Shown: positions 26,711 to 36,006 of the stretch, piece after piece
Numbering within the stretch: the stretch's first letter is position 1
Layout of the letters: each line of letters opens with the position of its first letter
NCBI GenBank assembly: GCA_964419935.1
Contig: CAYQQJ010000005.1
Coordinates: forward strand, 103,919 to 167,918
From: CAYQQJ01 sp964419935
GTDB lineage: Bacteria > Pseudomonadota > Gammaproteobacteria > Pseudomonadales > Cellvibrionaceae
DNA: 64,000 nt
Reading direction: 5' to 3'
Program-made: the position numbers and the translations under genes
Notes under the pieces: generated by a model
The model's input: the letters and a program-made list of their open reading frames with translations, nothing else
What the model was told of the DNA's origin: nothing
The model's database searches: none

Positions 26711-28860
26711 CGCGTCAATTCCACGCGAACCCGCCACAGCAGAACCTCGGTATCATTGAATGGTTGCGCCCTGGGGAATACGACCGCGCGGAAGAGATGC
26801 TTCGCGATCTGAAGGCGCTCGGCATACCGCACCTGCGTACAGGCATATCCTGGGCGGATTGGCATACGCCGGAAGGCCGCGAATGGATTGAATGGCTGAT
26901 TCCACGTGTTGCTGCGGAGGTCGAACTGCTTCCCTGCTTTACCTACACCCCACCCTCGCTCGGCATCGAATCCAAATCCTCGTCACCACCCCGCGACCCC
27001 AAGGCGTTTGCTGATTTTATCGACGTGATGATCACCGAACACGGTGAACATTTCGAGTGGATTGAACTGTGGAATGAACCCAATAACCTGAATGACTGGG
27101 ACTGGCGGATTGACCATGACTGGTGGATTTTTTCCGACATGATCGGTATGGCTGCTTACTGGGCCAAACATCGTGGGAAGAAACCTGTCTTGGCTGGAAT
27201 GTCACCGACCGACCCCAATTGGCTGGATATGATGTGCGCACGGGGCGTACTTGAACATTTCGATGCTGTCGGCATACATGGTTTTCCCGGCACCTGGGAG
27301 TTTGATTGGGAACAATGGTCGGCTAAAATCGATTCCATAAAAAGCATACTGGATAAACATAATCTCACGCCCGAGATCTGGATAACGGAAGTGGGTTACT
27401 CCACCTGGCGCCACGATGACATCGTCCAGATTAAAAAACTGATCGACGTCACCAAGGCGCCGGTAGATAGGATCTATTGGTACTCCAATTTTGATTTGCA
27501 TCCAAACGAGTGTCACCAGGACGGCTTCCACGAGGATGAACGGCATTATCATTTTGGCTTGAAAACAGCGGATGGCACGCCCAAGCTGCTGTATCGCCTG
27601 TGGCAAGAACGGGGGCTTGCTGAACTATCGAAACTGGCGGAAACGCTACTCGAATCCAGCGCCGGCCTGCGTCGGGAGCCTGCTGCCATAGTCCGTGAAA
27701 ATGGTATCACCATCGCGTCACCTGCGCCCAAACAACCGCCGCAAAAGCCGGTATTGATCACCGGTGGTGCCGGCTTCATTGGTACCAATGTTGCCGACCG
27801 GTTACTTGACCAGGGCCAATCGGTACTTATTTTCGACAACCTGGCCAGAGCCGGGGTCGAGCGTAATTTTGAATGGCTTCACGAGAAACATGGTGATCGG
27901 GTTCAACTTGAGGTGGCGGATATTCGCGACGCCCACCTGGTGCGCGATGCGGTCCATCAAGCATCCCGCATATTTCACTTTGCATCTCAGGTTGCGGTCA
28001 CTACCAGCATAGACGCACCTCAGCATGACTTTGATGTCAATATGCGCGGCACCCTCAACATCCTCGAGACACTGCGTCAGATGGACTCGCCTCCATCGCT
28101 GCTATTTACATCCACCAACAAAGTTTACGGTGCCCTGGAAAACGTGGCAGTGAAAAACGTCGACCGACGCTATGAGCCTGTGAGCTGCTCTTACACCGAC
28201 GGCGTCACAGAGCAACAACCACTGAACTTCCACAGCCCTTATGGGTGTTCAAAGGGCGCCGCAGACCAGTACGTGCTGGATTATGCGCGAACCTACGGAT
28301 TACCTGCGGCGGTGTTTCGCATGAGTTGCATCTACGGCCCTCATCAGTTTGGCACCGAGGACCAGGGCTGGGTCGCGCACTTTCTCATTCAGGTGATGAA
28401 GGGCTTGCCACTGACGCTTTACGGCGATGGCTGCCAAGTACGGGACATTCTCTTTGTGGACGATCTCGTCAGTGCCATGCTGCTGGCTCAGGACAAAATG
28501 AGTGATCTGGCAGGTCAGGCATTCAATATGGGTGGCGGCGCGGACAACAGCACCAGCTTGTTGGAAATCCTGGCGCGTATCGAATCCCTTACCGGTAAGC
28601 GCTGCCACTATTCATTCTCTGACTGGCGACTTGGCGACCAAAAATATTACGTCACGGACACCCAACGATTTCAGGACGCGACGGGATGGAAGCCGCAAAC
28701 CTCCATCGAGCAGGGACTGGAACAACTGTACGACTGGGTTGTAGACAATCTGTCGGTGCGAGGACTCCGAGCCCGCCCGATTCAAAGTTTTCCCCATCAT
28801 TCGGGCCCCCTGCCCATTCATTCAGGAAAAGGAACTTTGGGTAATGTCAACCTCAACTAA
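26707..28860 (+). CDS. Glycoside hydrolase-like barrel fused to CDP-paratose-2-epimerase-like SDR
   Basis: This is a 717-residue two-domain fusion. Residues ~10-310 resemble a clan-A (beta/alpha)8 glycosidase: IELWNEPNNL puts the acid/base at E124 and IWITEVGYST the nucleophile at E228. Residues ~348-690 form an extended SDR with GGAGFIGTNVADRL, STNKVYGALENV, HSPYGCSKGAADQY (Y512/K516) and SCIYGPHQFGTEDQGWVAHF, signatures I associate with CDP-paratose 2-epimerase. No signal peptide is present, so the glycosidase half is cytoplasmic, which is odd for a hydrolase. The ATG overlaps the previous stop (ATGA). The actual reaction is unknown. Confidence 0.82.
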   Translation: MTRQFHANPPQQNLGIIEWLRPGEYDRAEEMLRDLKALGIPHLRTGISWADWHTPEGREWIEWLIPRVAAEVELLPCFTYTPPSLGIESKSSSPPRDPKAFADFIDVMITEHGEHFEWIELWNEPNNLNDWDWRIDHDWWIFSDMIGMAAYWAKHRGKKPVLAGMSPTDPNWLDMMCARGVLEHFDAVGIHGFPGTWEFDWEQWSAKIDSIKSILDKHNLTPEIWITEVGYSTWRHDDIVQIKKLIDVTKAPVDRIYWYSNFDLHPNECHQDGFHEDERHYHFGLKTADGTPKLLYRLWQERGLAELSKLAETLLESSAGLRREPAAIVRENGITIASPAPKQPPQKPVLITGGAGFIGTNVADRLLDQGQSVLIFDNLARAGVERNFEWLHEKHGDRVQLEVADIRDAHLVRDAVHQASRIFHFASQVAVTTSIDAPQHDFDVNMRGTLNILETLRQMDSPPSLLFTSTNKVYGALENVAVKNVDRRYEPVSCSYTDGVTEQQPLNFHSPYGCSKGAADQYVLDYARTYGLPAAVFRMSCIYGPHQFGTEDQGWVAHFLIQVMKGLPLTLYGDGCQVRDILFVDDLVSAMLLAQDKMSDLAGQAFNMGGGADNSTSLLEILARIESLTGKRCHYSFSDWRLGDQKYYVTDTQRFQDATGWKPQTSIEQGLEQLYDWVVDNLSVRGLRARPIQSFPHHSGPLPIHSGKGTLGNVNLN

Positions 28861-29860
28861 TACAGTCTTACATTCCGCTTATCAACCACTACCGGCAACA
28901 CATCAGGTGGCGGTATTGGTTGAACCCAAACACTACCGGCTGGAAACACAGGTGCAAGAGGACTGCGGACCAGGACAGATCCGCGTGCGGTTGGAAGGCT
29001 GTGGTGTTTGCGCATCGAGCATACCGGTATGGGAAGGTCGGCCCTGGTTTGAGTATCCAATGGAAGCCGGTTCCCCGGGCCATGAAGGTTGGGGTGTGGC
29101 GGTTGAACTGGGTTCTGAAGTAGACAATTTTCATTTGGGACAACGTGTCGCCTGCCTTGGCAACAACGCGTTCGCCGAGACCATTGTAGTCGACGCCGAT
29201 CAGGCTGTGCCCCTGCCCGACTCACTGAATGCGATGCCCTTCCCTGGCGAAGCAATTGGTTGCGCGATGAACATATTCAGGCGCAGCGATATTCGCGCCG
29301 GACATACCGTTGCCATTATCGGTGCAGGGTTTCTCGGTTTGTTACTTGTGCAGCTGGCCGTGAGTGCCGGCGCGACGGTATTTGCGGCTTCCCGTCGCGC
29401 CAGTGCCCGCCAGTTGGCAGAAGGTTATGGCGTGGTCAACACCTTTGACACCGAAGACTGGTGGGGCAACGCTCATCGCATCGTCGAGCTCACAGGCAAT
29501 AGCGGATGTGACCGCGTAATTGAAGTTACAGGTATGCAGTTTGCATTGGACATGGCTACAGAGATGATTGCGGAGTATGGCAAGTTGATTATTGCCGGCT
29601 TCCACCAGGATGGGCTTCGGCAAGTGAATATGCAAACCTGGAACTGGCGTGGCATAGATGTTGTAAACGCTCATGAACGCGATGCCCGCCGGTATATCCA
29701 GGGCATAGAAGAAGCTGTGGCGGCTACCGTAGAAGCGGAGATCAATCCGGAAGAACTTTTAACCCATCGGTTCACCATGGATCAACTGGATCAGGCTTTT
29801 CAAATGATGCTTGACCGGCCCGATGGCTTCGTCAAGGGCTGGATTCAACTGTCACGCTAA
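28844..29860 (+). CDS. Medium-chain zinc-type dehydrogenase
   Basis: This is a 338-residue MDR protein. CGVCASSIPVWEG and GSPGHEGWGVAVELGSEV correspond to catalytic zinc positions (Cys and GHE), and IIGAGFLGLLLVQLAVSAGA is the NAD(P) loop. The four-cysteine structural zinc lobe of classical alcohol dehydrogenases is absent. It resembles threonine/sorbitol dehydrogenase-like enzymes that act on polyols or NDP-sugars. The start overlaps the upstream fusion gene by 17 bases, so it is part of the same operon. Confidence 0.82.
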   Translation: MSTSTNTVLHSAYQPLPATHQVAVLVEPKHYRLETQVQEDCGPGQIRVRLEGCGVCASSIPVWEGRPWFEYPMEAGSPGHEGWGVAVELGSEVDNFHLGQRVACLGNNAFAETIVVDADQAVPLPDSLNAMPFPGEAIGCAMNIFRRSDIRAGHTVAIIGAGFLGLLLVQLAVSAGATVFAASRRASARQLAEGYGVVNTFDTEDWWGNAHRIVELTGNSGCDRVIEVTGMQFALDMATEMIAEYGKLIIAGFHQDGLRQVNMQTWNWRGIDVVNAHERDARRYIQGIEEAVAATVEAEINPEELLTHRFTMDQLDQAFQMMLDRPDGFVKGWIQLSR

Positions 29861-29991
29861 TGCGGAAATTATGTGGCTCTTAGCCCCTGAAGGCCCGGAC
29901 ATTGAATTATGTTATCGCCGACCAGGTTGACTTGAGACGAATTGTTTATGTTTACAAACCTCTTCACGAAATCCTTTTGTTAACTGAAGCA

Positions 29992-31059
29992 ATGCCAGGA
30001 GTACCACGACTGACCATGAGCTCATTAAGTCTTACGACCACCTCCGCCCCTCGATTATTTGACGTCTCCCAGGATTACAAATTGCCACGGCTCGGCTTCA
30101 TCGGAACGGGCTGGATTGGAAGACTGCGCATGGATGCCCTGCTGAAAGAGCAGAGCTCACATTTCTGCGCTGTGCATGATCCCTCCGAGGAGGCTGCACG
30201 AGCTGCCGCAGAACTTCAGCCTGATACGGTTATCTGCGAAAGCATTGATCAACTGCTCGACGCTGATCTCGACGGCGTTGTCATTGCTACTCCAAGCGCG
30301 ATGCATGCAAATCACTGCGTACGTGCACTGGAACGCGGGAAGGCAGTTTTCTGCCAGAAACCCTTGGCGCGCAACAGAAATGAAACGGACCTGGTTGTTT
30401 CTGCCGCACGTAATGCAGACCGTTTGCTGTCGGTGGATTTTTCCTACCGTTACCTGGCGGGCATGAACCGAGTGAAAGACTTGATCAGCTCCGGCGCTCT
30501 GGGAAATATTTTTGCGGCGGACCTTGTGTTTCACAATGCGTACGGGCCCGACAAACCATGGTTTTATGACGTTAAGTCCGCCGGTGGTGGCTGCATCATG
30601 GACCTTGGAATTCACCTTGTCGATCTGCTCCTGTGGCTTTTGAATGAATCACAAGTTGAGAACGTCAGCAGTCAGTTATTTCATCGCGGTAATAAACTCA
30701 CGGCCCCGTTTCACGTCGTGGAGGACTACGCTACTGCTGAAATGGATATTGGCTCGACCCATTCTCGCCTGTGCTGTTCCTGGAACCTGAACGCCGGTCA
30801 GGATGCGGTAATCAGCGCGAATTTTTACGGTACCGAAGGCGGCATCGCACTCACAAACGTTGCCGGCTCATTCTTCGATTTTGAGATCTACCATTTTCAA
30901 GGTACCCAACGCGAGAAGTTGGCAGGCTACCCGTACGACTGGGGATGCCGAGCGCTCAGCGATTGGGTGGACAAACTCAGTGACAGTCCCGCCTATGATC
31001 CTGACGTTGAACAGGTTGTGCAGGTGGCCGATGTGATCGACAGGATGTATTACCGATGA
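29992..31059 (+). CDS. Gfo/Idh/MocA-family oxidoreductase
   Basis: This NAD(P)-dependent sugar oxidoreductase has an N-terminal Rossmann fold (LGFIGTGWIGRLRMDALL), VVIATPSAMHANHCVRALERGKAVFCQKPLA in parts (the EKP-type motif here reads CQKPL) and GGCIMDLGIHLVDLLLWLL, which supplies the catalytic D-x3-H. The start is uncertain: ATG at 29992 or at 30016, each with a weak or distant site. A TTG at 29902 is open but adds unconserved residues. The gene follows a 131-base gap after the dehydrogenase and is coupled to the following glycosyltransferase by ATGA. Members act on inositols, NDP-keto sugars and similar substrates. Confidence 0.85.
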   Translation: MPGVPRLTMSSLSLTTTSAPRLFDVSQDYKLPRLGFIGTGWIGRLRMDALLKEQSSHFCAVHDPSEEAARAAAELQPDTVICESIDQLLDADLDGVVIATPSAMHANHCVRALERGKAVFCQKPLARNRNETDLVVSAARNADRLLSVDFSYRYLAGMNRVKDLISSGALGNIFAADLVFHNAYGPDKPWFYDVKSAGGGCIMDLGIHLVDLLLWLLNESQVENVSSQLFHRGNKLTAPFHVVEDYATAEMDIGSTHSRLCCSWNLNAGQDAVISANFYGTEGGIALTNVAGSFFDFEIYHFQGTQREKLAGYPYDWGCRALSDWVDKLSDSPAYDPDVEQVVQVADVIDRMYYR

Positions 31060-32222
31060 AGCTTTTACTGACTGCAGACACTCTCGGGGGAGTCTGGACC
31101 TATTGCATGGAGCTTTGTACTGCGCTCGCGCCTTATGAAGTGAATATCTCACTGGCGACCATGGGACGCAAATTGTCGCCAGAACAGCGCTGGCAGGTCA
31201 AGCGCATGCCCCATGTGCAACTGTACGAAAGCACCTACCGTCTGTGCTGGATGCAGGATGCGTGGGACGACGTAGATCAGGCCGGTAAATGGCTTTTATC
31301 ACTCGAGCGAAAAATTAAGCCCGATATCGTGCAGCTAAATGACCTGGCGCACGGCGGTTTGAGATGGAAGACGCCCGTGGTACTGGTCGGTCACTCCTGC
31401 GTATTTTCGTGGTGGGAAGCCGTGTACAAGCGCACTCCTCCACTGAATGAATGGGGGCATTACCGCAAACTGGTGCGCGACAGCGTGCAGAAAGCAGATC
31501 TGGTTCTGGCGCCCTCGCACTCCATGCTTAAATCACTGATGCGCCACTACGGGCCAGCCAGTGCCTGCTCAGTGATTTACAACGGGCGGGACTTTCCACC
31601 ACTAGCAGCCAAATATGCGCCTTTTACGAAGCTGTCGAATCCACGCGCGGAATCGGTCAAGGACCAGGCATTGATATTTGCTTCAGGTCGCATTTGGGAT
31701 GAAGCAAAAAACGTTGGGGTATTGTCGGGTATCGTCAATCAGTTGCCCTGGCCGGTTTATGCCGCTGGCGAGCAAACTGATCCGAACGGCGGACATTCCG
31801 TACCCGATGGTCTTAATTGCCTCGGCTTCCTCAACAGCGATGAAATGGCACAGTGGCTGAAACGAGCCGCTATTTATGTTGCGCCCGCCCACTATGAACC
31901 CTTTGGACTTTCCATTCTGGAAGCCGCCCGCGCAGGATGTGCGTTGGTGCTGGGTGATATAGAAAGCCTGCGAGAAATTTGGGGAGACGCCGCAGATTAC
32001 GTTGACCCGGATAATCCAGACCAGATCCGCGACGTTCTGACAACCCTGACCCAGAACGAGAACTACCGCAAGCACATGGCGGAACGTGCCTGGCAGCGGG
32101 CAAAGCGCTATACCGCCTCGCGCATGGCGGCGGACTACATGCAGTGCTATCGCTACACCATTAACGACGCCTTCCAACATAAATCCCATAGTGGAAAACC
32201 CTTATCAGGAGCCCGGGCATGA
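31056..32222 (+). CDS. GT4-type glycosyltransferase (GT-B fold)
   Basis: This 388-residue cytoplasmic glycosyltransferase has the N-terminal TLGGVWTYCMELCTAL glycine loop and VLAPSHSMLKSLMRHYGPA. The donor-site motif APAHYEPFGLSILEAARAG contains the E-x7-E typical of GT4 enzymes. Donor and acceptor are not known. It starts with an ATGA overlap to the upstream oxidoreductase and ends with ATGA into the next gene. Confidence 0.88.
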   Translation: MKLLLTADTLGGVWTYCMELCTALAPYEVNISLATMGRKLSPEQRWQVKRMPHVQLYESTYRLCWMQDAWDDVDQAGKWLLSLERKIKPDIVQLNDLAHGGLRWKTPVVLVGHSCVFSWWEAVYKRTPPLNEWGHYRKLVRDSVQKADLVLAPSHSMLKSLMRHYGPASACSVIYNGRDFPPLAAKYAPFTKLSNPRAESVKDQALIFASGRIWDEAKNVGVLSGIVNQLPWPVYAAGEQTDPNGGHSVPDGLNCLGFLNSDEMAQWLKRAAIYVAPAHYEPFGLSILEAARAGCALVLGDIESLREIWGDAADYVDPDNPDQIRDVLTTLTQNENYRKHMAERAWQRAKRYTASRMAADYMQCYRYTINDAFQHKSHSGKPLSGARA

Positions 32223-33487
32223 GGCTGAGCTTTTTTTATCATTCGTTGATATCGGACTGGAACCACGGCAACGCACATTTTCTGAGAGGAGTCGTTAGCG
32301 ACTTGTTGAAGCGTGGGCATGATGTTCATGTTTATGAACCAGCAGACGGCTGGAGCCTGGAAAATTTGATCAGGGATCACGGGCCACAAGCGCTTCAGCG
32401 TTTTCACGAGGCTTACCCCGCCCTCAAAAGTACGCTGTACCATCGCGAAAGCCTGGACATGGAACAGATAGCTCAGGATTCCGATGTTGTTATCGTTCAT
32501 GAATGGAATGAGCCTTGGTTAGTTAATGGCTTCGGCGAACTGCGTGATCATCAATCTCGGGGCAACAATAGTGACCAGAATTTTTGCCTCCTGTTTCACG
32601 ACACACACCACCGCGCGGTAAGCGATGCTGGGTGGTTGAAGCGTTTCAAGTTGGAGTCTTACGACGGTATTCTCGCCTTCGGGGATGTACTGAGCAATGT
32701 CTACCGCACACACGGCTGGAGCGATACCGTGTGGACCTGGCACGAAGCCGCGGATACACAAATGTTCTATCCGCGCGAGCCAAACAACTGTCCGGTCGAG
32801 GGCGATGTCGTCTGGATCGGCAACTGGGGAGATGACGAGCGCACGCGCGAACTGGACGCGTTCCTGTTTCGACCGGTTCGCGAACTGCAGCTTAGCTGCA
32901 ATATTTTTGGCGTACGCTATCCGCAGACGGTACTGAAAAATCTCCACGATAATGGCATCCGGTATCATGGCTGGCTCGCGAATTTCGATGCGCCCCGAGT
33001 CTTTGCCAACCATAAAGTCACAGTGCATGTGCCCCGCCGCTATTACCGGGAATCCTTACCCGGTATACCCACCATTCGTCCGTTCGAGGCAATGGCGTGC
33101 GGTATCCCTTTGATTTGCGCACCTTGGCAAGACAGCGAAGCGCTCTTCACGGCAGGAGCGGACTATCTAGTTGCCAACAACACAATGGAGATGAAACAGC
33201 ATCTGCGGGATCTGCTGAACGACGAGGACCGCGCTCGGGAACTGGCGAGCCACGCATTGACCACCATTCGCAATGCTCACACTTGCAGTCACCGCGTCGA
33301 CCAGCTTTTGAAAATTCTCGATGAACTCGGTGTAGATGCTGCTGCAGAAGTCGGCTCCGCAGATGCTTCTCGTGCACAGAACGACCTTGCCGAGCTTCCG
33401 GCAACCGCATCCGCAACATCAATAAAACCAGCGGTCGCAAACAGCCGCTCAGGAATCAACCGAACAGGACAGTCTCAATGCCTATAG
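32219..33487 (+). CDS. CgeB-like glycosyltransferase, first of three
   Basis: This 422-residue protein is related to the YkvP/CgeB spore-maturation glycosyltransferase family. The N-terminus is MRLSFFYHSLISDWNHGNAH, the C-terminal half carries YYRESLPGIPTIRPFEAMAC (the donor-site Glu region) and then GADYLVANN. The last ~60 residues are a variable Ala/Ser-rich extension. It is translationally coupled on both sides: ATGA with the GT4 gene and a 10-base overlap with the next CgeB-like gene. The first and second halves are a GT-B arrangement. Confidence 0.78.
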   Translation: MRLSFFYHSLISDWNHGNAHFLRGVVSDLLKRGHDVHVYEPADGWSLENLIRDHGPQALQRFHEAYPALKSTLYHRESLDMEQIAQDSDVVIVHEWNEPWLVNGFGELRDHQSRGNNSDQNFCLLFHDTHHRAVSDAGWLKRFKLESYDGILAFGDVLSNVYRTHGWSDTVWTWHEAADTQMFYPREPNNCPVEGDVVWIGNWGDDERTRELDAFLFRPVRELQLSCNIFGVRYPQTVLKNLHDNGIRYHGWLANFDAPRVFANHKVTVHVPRRYYRESLPGIPTIRPFEAMACGIPLICAPWQDSEALFTAGADYLVANNTMEMKQHLRDLLNDEDRARELASHALTTIRNAHTCSHRVDQLLKILDELGVDAAAEVGSADASRAQNDLAELPATASATSIKPAVANSRSGINRTGQSQCL

Positions 33488-34596
33488 TCAACCGACTGAA
33501 AATCGCATTCTTTGGATCCAGCCTGGTTTCATCATATTGGAACGGAGCCGCCACCTATTATCGTGGCATCATCAAGGCGCTGGCCGAACGCGGTCACGAA
33601 ATAACCTTCTATGAACCCGATGCCTTTGATCGACAAAAACACCGGGACATGGCGGACCCGGAGTGGGCCCGCGTTGTTGTTTACGATGCGAATGAGGAAA
33701 GCGCGCTGAATGCATTGCACCACGCACAAGGGGCAGACATCATCGTCAAGGCCAGCGGCGTGGGCGTGCTGGACGAGTGGCTGGAACGCGAAGTACTGAA
33801 GAAGCACAATGGGCGTTCACGGCCGGACACCATTACGATTTTTTGGGATGTCGACGCACCGGCAACCCTTGAACGAATCCACAACAACAGCGACGACCCC
33901 TTCCGCAAACTCGTTTCGCAGTACGATTTTATTCTTACCTACGGCGGTGGACAGCCAGTTATTGATGCCTATTCCGAACTGGGCGCCAGGCAGTGCTTCC
34001 CCATTTACAACGCACTGGATCCCGAGGTTCACCACCCGGTAGATCCCGATCCCGCTTTTTCCGCGAGTCTCGGCTTTCTTGGCAACCGGTTGCCCGATCG
34101 CGAAGCGCGAGTCATGGAATTTTTCTTCACACCCGTGCGGGAAATGACCGGCGCAACATTCACTCTCGGTGGGAGTGGCTGGGGTGATTACACACCGCAG
34201 TTCCCCAATCTTAATTACCTCGGGCATGTCTACACCCGTGATCACAATGTTTTCAATTGCAGCCCCCTGGCGGTTCTCAATATCAACCGGGACAGCATGG
34301 CGCGCAACGGATTTTCACCACCGACCCGGGTATTCGAAGCCGCCGGTGCCGGTGCATGTCTGATTATGGATCGCTGGGAGGGCGTGGAGCAATTTCTGAA
34401 ACCGGATAAAGAGGTGCTGCTCGCATCCAACGGCGACGAGGTTATTCGTCACCTGCGCAACCTCACGCCGGAACGCTCGCGGCGAATTGGCGAAGCGGCC
34501 AGGCTGCGCGTGCTCGCAGAACACACCTATCAACACCGGGCGCTGCAGTTTGAAAGCCTGTTGGAAGCGGAATATCCCGCCCGCGCGCTGGCGTAA
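33478..34596 (+). CDS. CgeB-like glycosyltransferase, second of three
   Basis: This 372-residue protein is a paralogue of the gene at 34808: both begin with an FG-S-(V/I)-S-S-(Y/W)-x-NG-A-T pattern, then KALAERGHxITF(Y/F)E. Other landmarks are TIFWDVDAPATLERI, YDFILTYGGGQPVIDAYSEL, ALDPEVHHPVDPD, LGFLGNRLPDREARV, and SPPTRVFEAAGAGACLIMD at the donor site. The target glycan is unknown. A gap of 211 bases to the next gene shows a short TCACTAG/CTAGTGA stem (34696-34720) without a T-run. Confidence 0.78.
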   Translation: MPIVNRLKIAFFGSSLVSSYWNGAATYYRGIIKALAERGHEITFYEPDAFDRQKHRDMADPEWARVVVYDANEESALNALHHAQGADIIVKASGVGVLDEWLEREVLKKHNGRSRPDTITIFWDVDAPATLERIHNNSDDPFRKLVSQYDFILTYGGGQPVIDAYSELGARQCFPIYNALDPEVHHPVDPDPAFSASLGFLGNRLPDREARVMEFFFTPVREMTGATFTLGGSGWGDYTPQFPNLNYLGHVYTRDHNVFNCSPLAVLNINRDSMARNGFSPPTRVFEAAGAGACLIMDRWEGVEQFLKPDKEVLLASNGDEVIRHLRNLTPERSRRIGEAARLRVLAEHTYQHRALQFESLLEAEYPARALA

Positions 34597-34807
34597 ATAA
34601 AACACTGGCAGGCTGCTGAAAACGTTTTTCAAGGCCGCTCCAGGAGTTGTCCCGACGAACGGGCAGCATATGCAAATCCTGGCTGGAATCGAGGTTCACT
34701 AGTCTAGACCGAGCTAGTGACTGTCACAACATTAAAGAAAGCAGGAAGCACAGGGTTCAAGCGAAGGACTTACTCTGAAATAAAGAAGCGCTTAAACGAG
34801 GTACCTG

Positions 34808-35926
34808 ATGCAAAATCTCAATATTGTAGTATTTGGCTTGTCCATAACATCTTCCTGGGGAAACGGCCACGCCACAACCTTCAGAAGCTTGCTTAAGGCA
34901 CTCGCCGAACGCGGCCATAGCATCACATTTTTTGAGCAGAACGTGCCCTGGTACGCCAACAACCGGGACCTGCCACGGCCAGGGTTTTGCGACACCGTGA
35001 TCTATGATTCGCCGGAGCAACTCACCGCATATTACGAGATGATCGAAGCGGCAGATCTGGTCATTCTCGGCTCTTATGTCCGGCATGCGCAAGAAATAGC
35101 CAATCAGATTACGCAACTCTCACCCACCTGCTTTGCATTTTACGATTTAGATACACCGGTCACGCTGGCCAAACTGGACAGGAATGACTACGAGTACCTG
35201 CATCCGGATATGATCCCCGGCTTCGATCTTTACCTGTCCTTTACCGGCGGCCCTGTGCTGCAACAACTGGAAGATCATTGGGGCGCACAGCGCGCTCGAG
35301 CACTTTACTGCTCCGTCGATCCCCTGTTGTATTACCCCGAACACCGTACCGATCTTGAATTCGATTATGCCTTGGGATATCTGGGTACCTACAGCCAGGA
35401 TCGCCAGCCCAGTGTACAGAAGCTCCTGTTGGATACCGCCAACGAGCGACCTGAGTCCCGCTTTTGTATAGCCGGTGCACAATATCCGGTGGACATCTTG
35501 TGGCCCGCCAATGTGGAACGGGTTGAGCATATTCCGCCCAAAGACCACCGGAGTTTCTACAACAGGCAACGCTTTACACTGAACGTCACACGGAATGACA
35601 TGATCAGCGCGGGGTACTCGCCCAGCGTTCGCTTGTTCGAAGCCGGTGCCTGTGGCACACCGGTAATCAGTGATTATTGGAGTGGGCTCGATTCATTCTT
35701 CGACATCGGTGAGGAAATACTGATAGCCGACAGCAGCAAGGATGTCGGCGATTTTCTGAAAATGAATGAACGCGAACGCCTGGATATCGGGCAACGTTTC
35801 AGGGAGAAAGTGCTCAAGCTTCATACGTCCGAACATCGCGCGGTCGAACTGGAATCTCACTGGTGCGACGCTACGGCCCATACACTTATAAAGCCGGAGT
35901 ATGAAGCAACGGCCGCACGTCTTTAA
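34808..35926 (+). CDS. CgeB-like glycosyltransferase, third of three
   Basis: This 372-residue protein has the same length and plan as the preceding gene, so a tandem duplication is likely. It has VVFGLSITSSWGNGHATTF, FYDLDTPVTLAKLDRNDYEY, FDLYLSFTGGPVLQQLEDHW, the Cys-Ser-Val-Asp-Pro segment, LGYLGTYSQDRQPSV and SPSVRLFEAGACGTPVISDY. The equivalent of the second copy's WDVDAP is YDLDTP. It follows a 211-base gap, so it may have its own promoter. The methyltransferase gene follows 80 bases later. Confidence 0.78.
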   Translation: MQNLNIVVFGLSITSSWGNGHATTFRSLLKALAERGHSITFFEQNVPWYANNRDLPRPGFCDTVIYDSPEQLTAYYEMIEAADLVILGSYVRHAQEIANQITQLSPTCFAFYDLDTPVTLAKLDRNDYEYLHPDMIPGFDLYLSFTGGPVLQQLEDHWGAQRARALYCSVDPLLYYPEHRTDLEFDYALGYLGTYSQDRQPSVQKLLLDTANERPESRFCIAGAQYPVDILWPANVERVEHIPPKDHRSFYNRQRFTLNVTRNDMISAGYSPSVRLFEAGACGTPVISDYWSGLDSFFDIGEEILIADSSKDVGDFLKMNERERLDIGQRFREKVLKLHTSEHRAVELESHWCDATAHTLIKPEYEATAARL

Positions 35927-36006
35927 CGAAAACACCTTAAGTTTTACATAGCGTCTCAATATCGGCCGCCAGCGGTCCCGTCAGTCAAAGCACTAGGAGA
36001 ACATCG

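Noticed and set aside
34696..34720. Terminator after the second CgeB-like gene
   Set aside because: Only a seven-base stem with an 11-base loop and no T-run; too weak.
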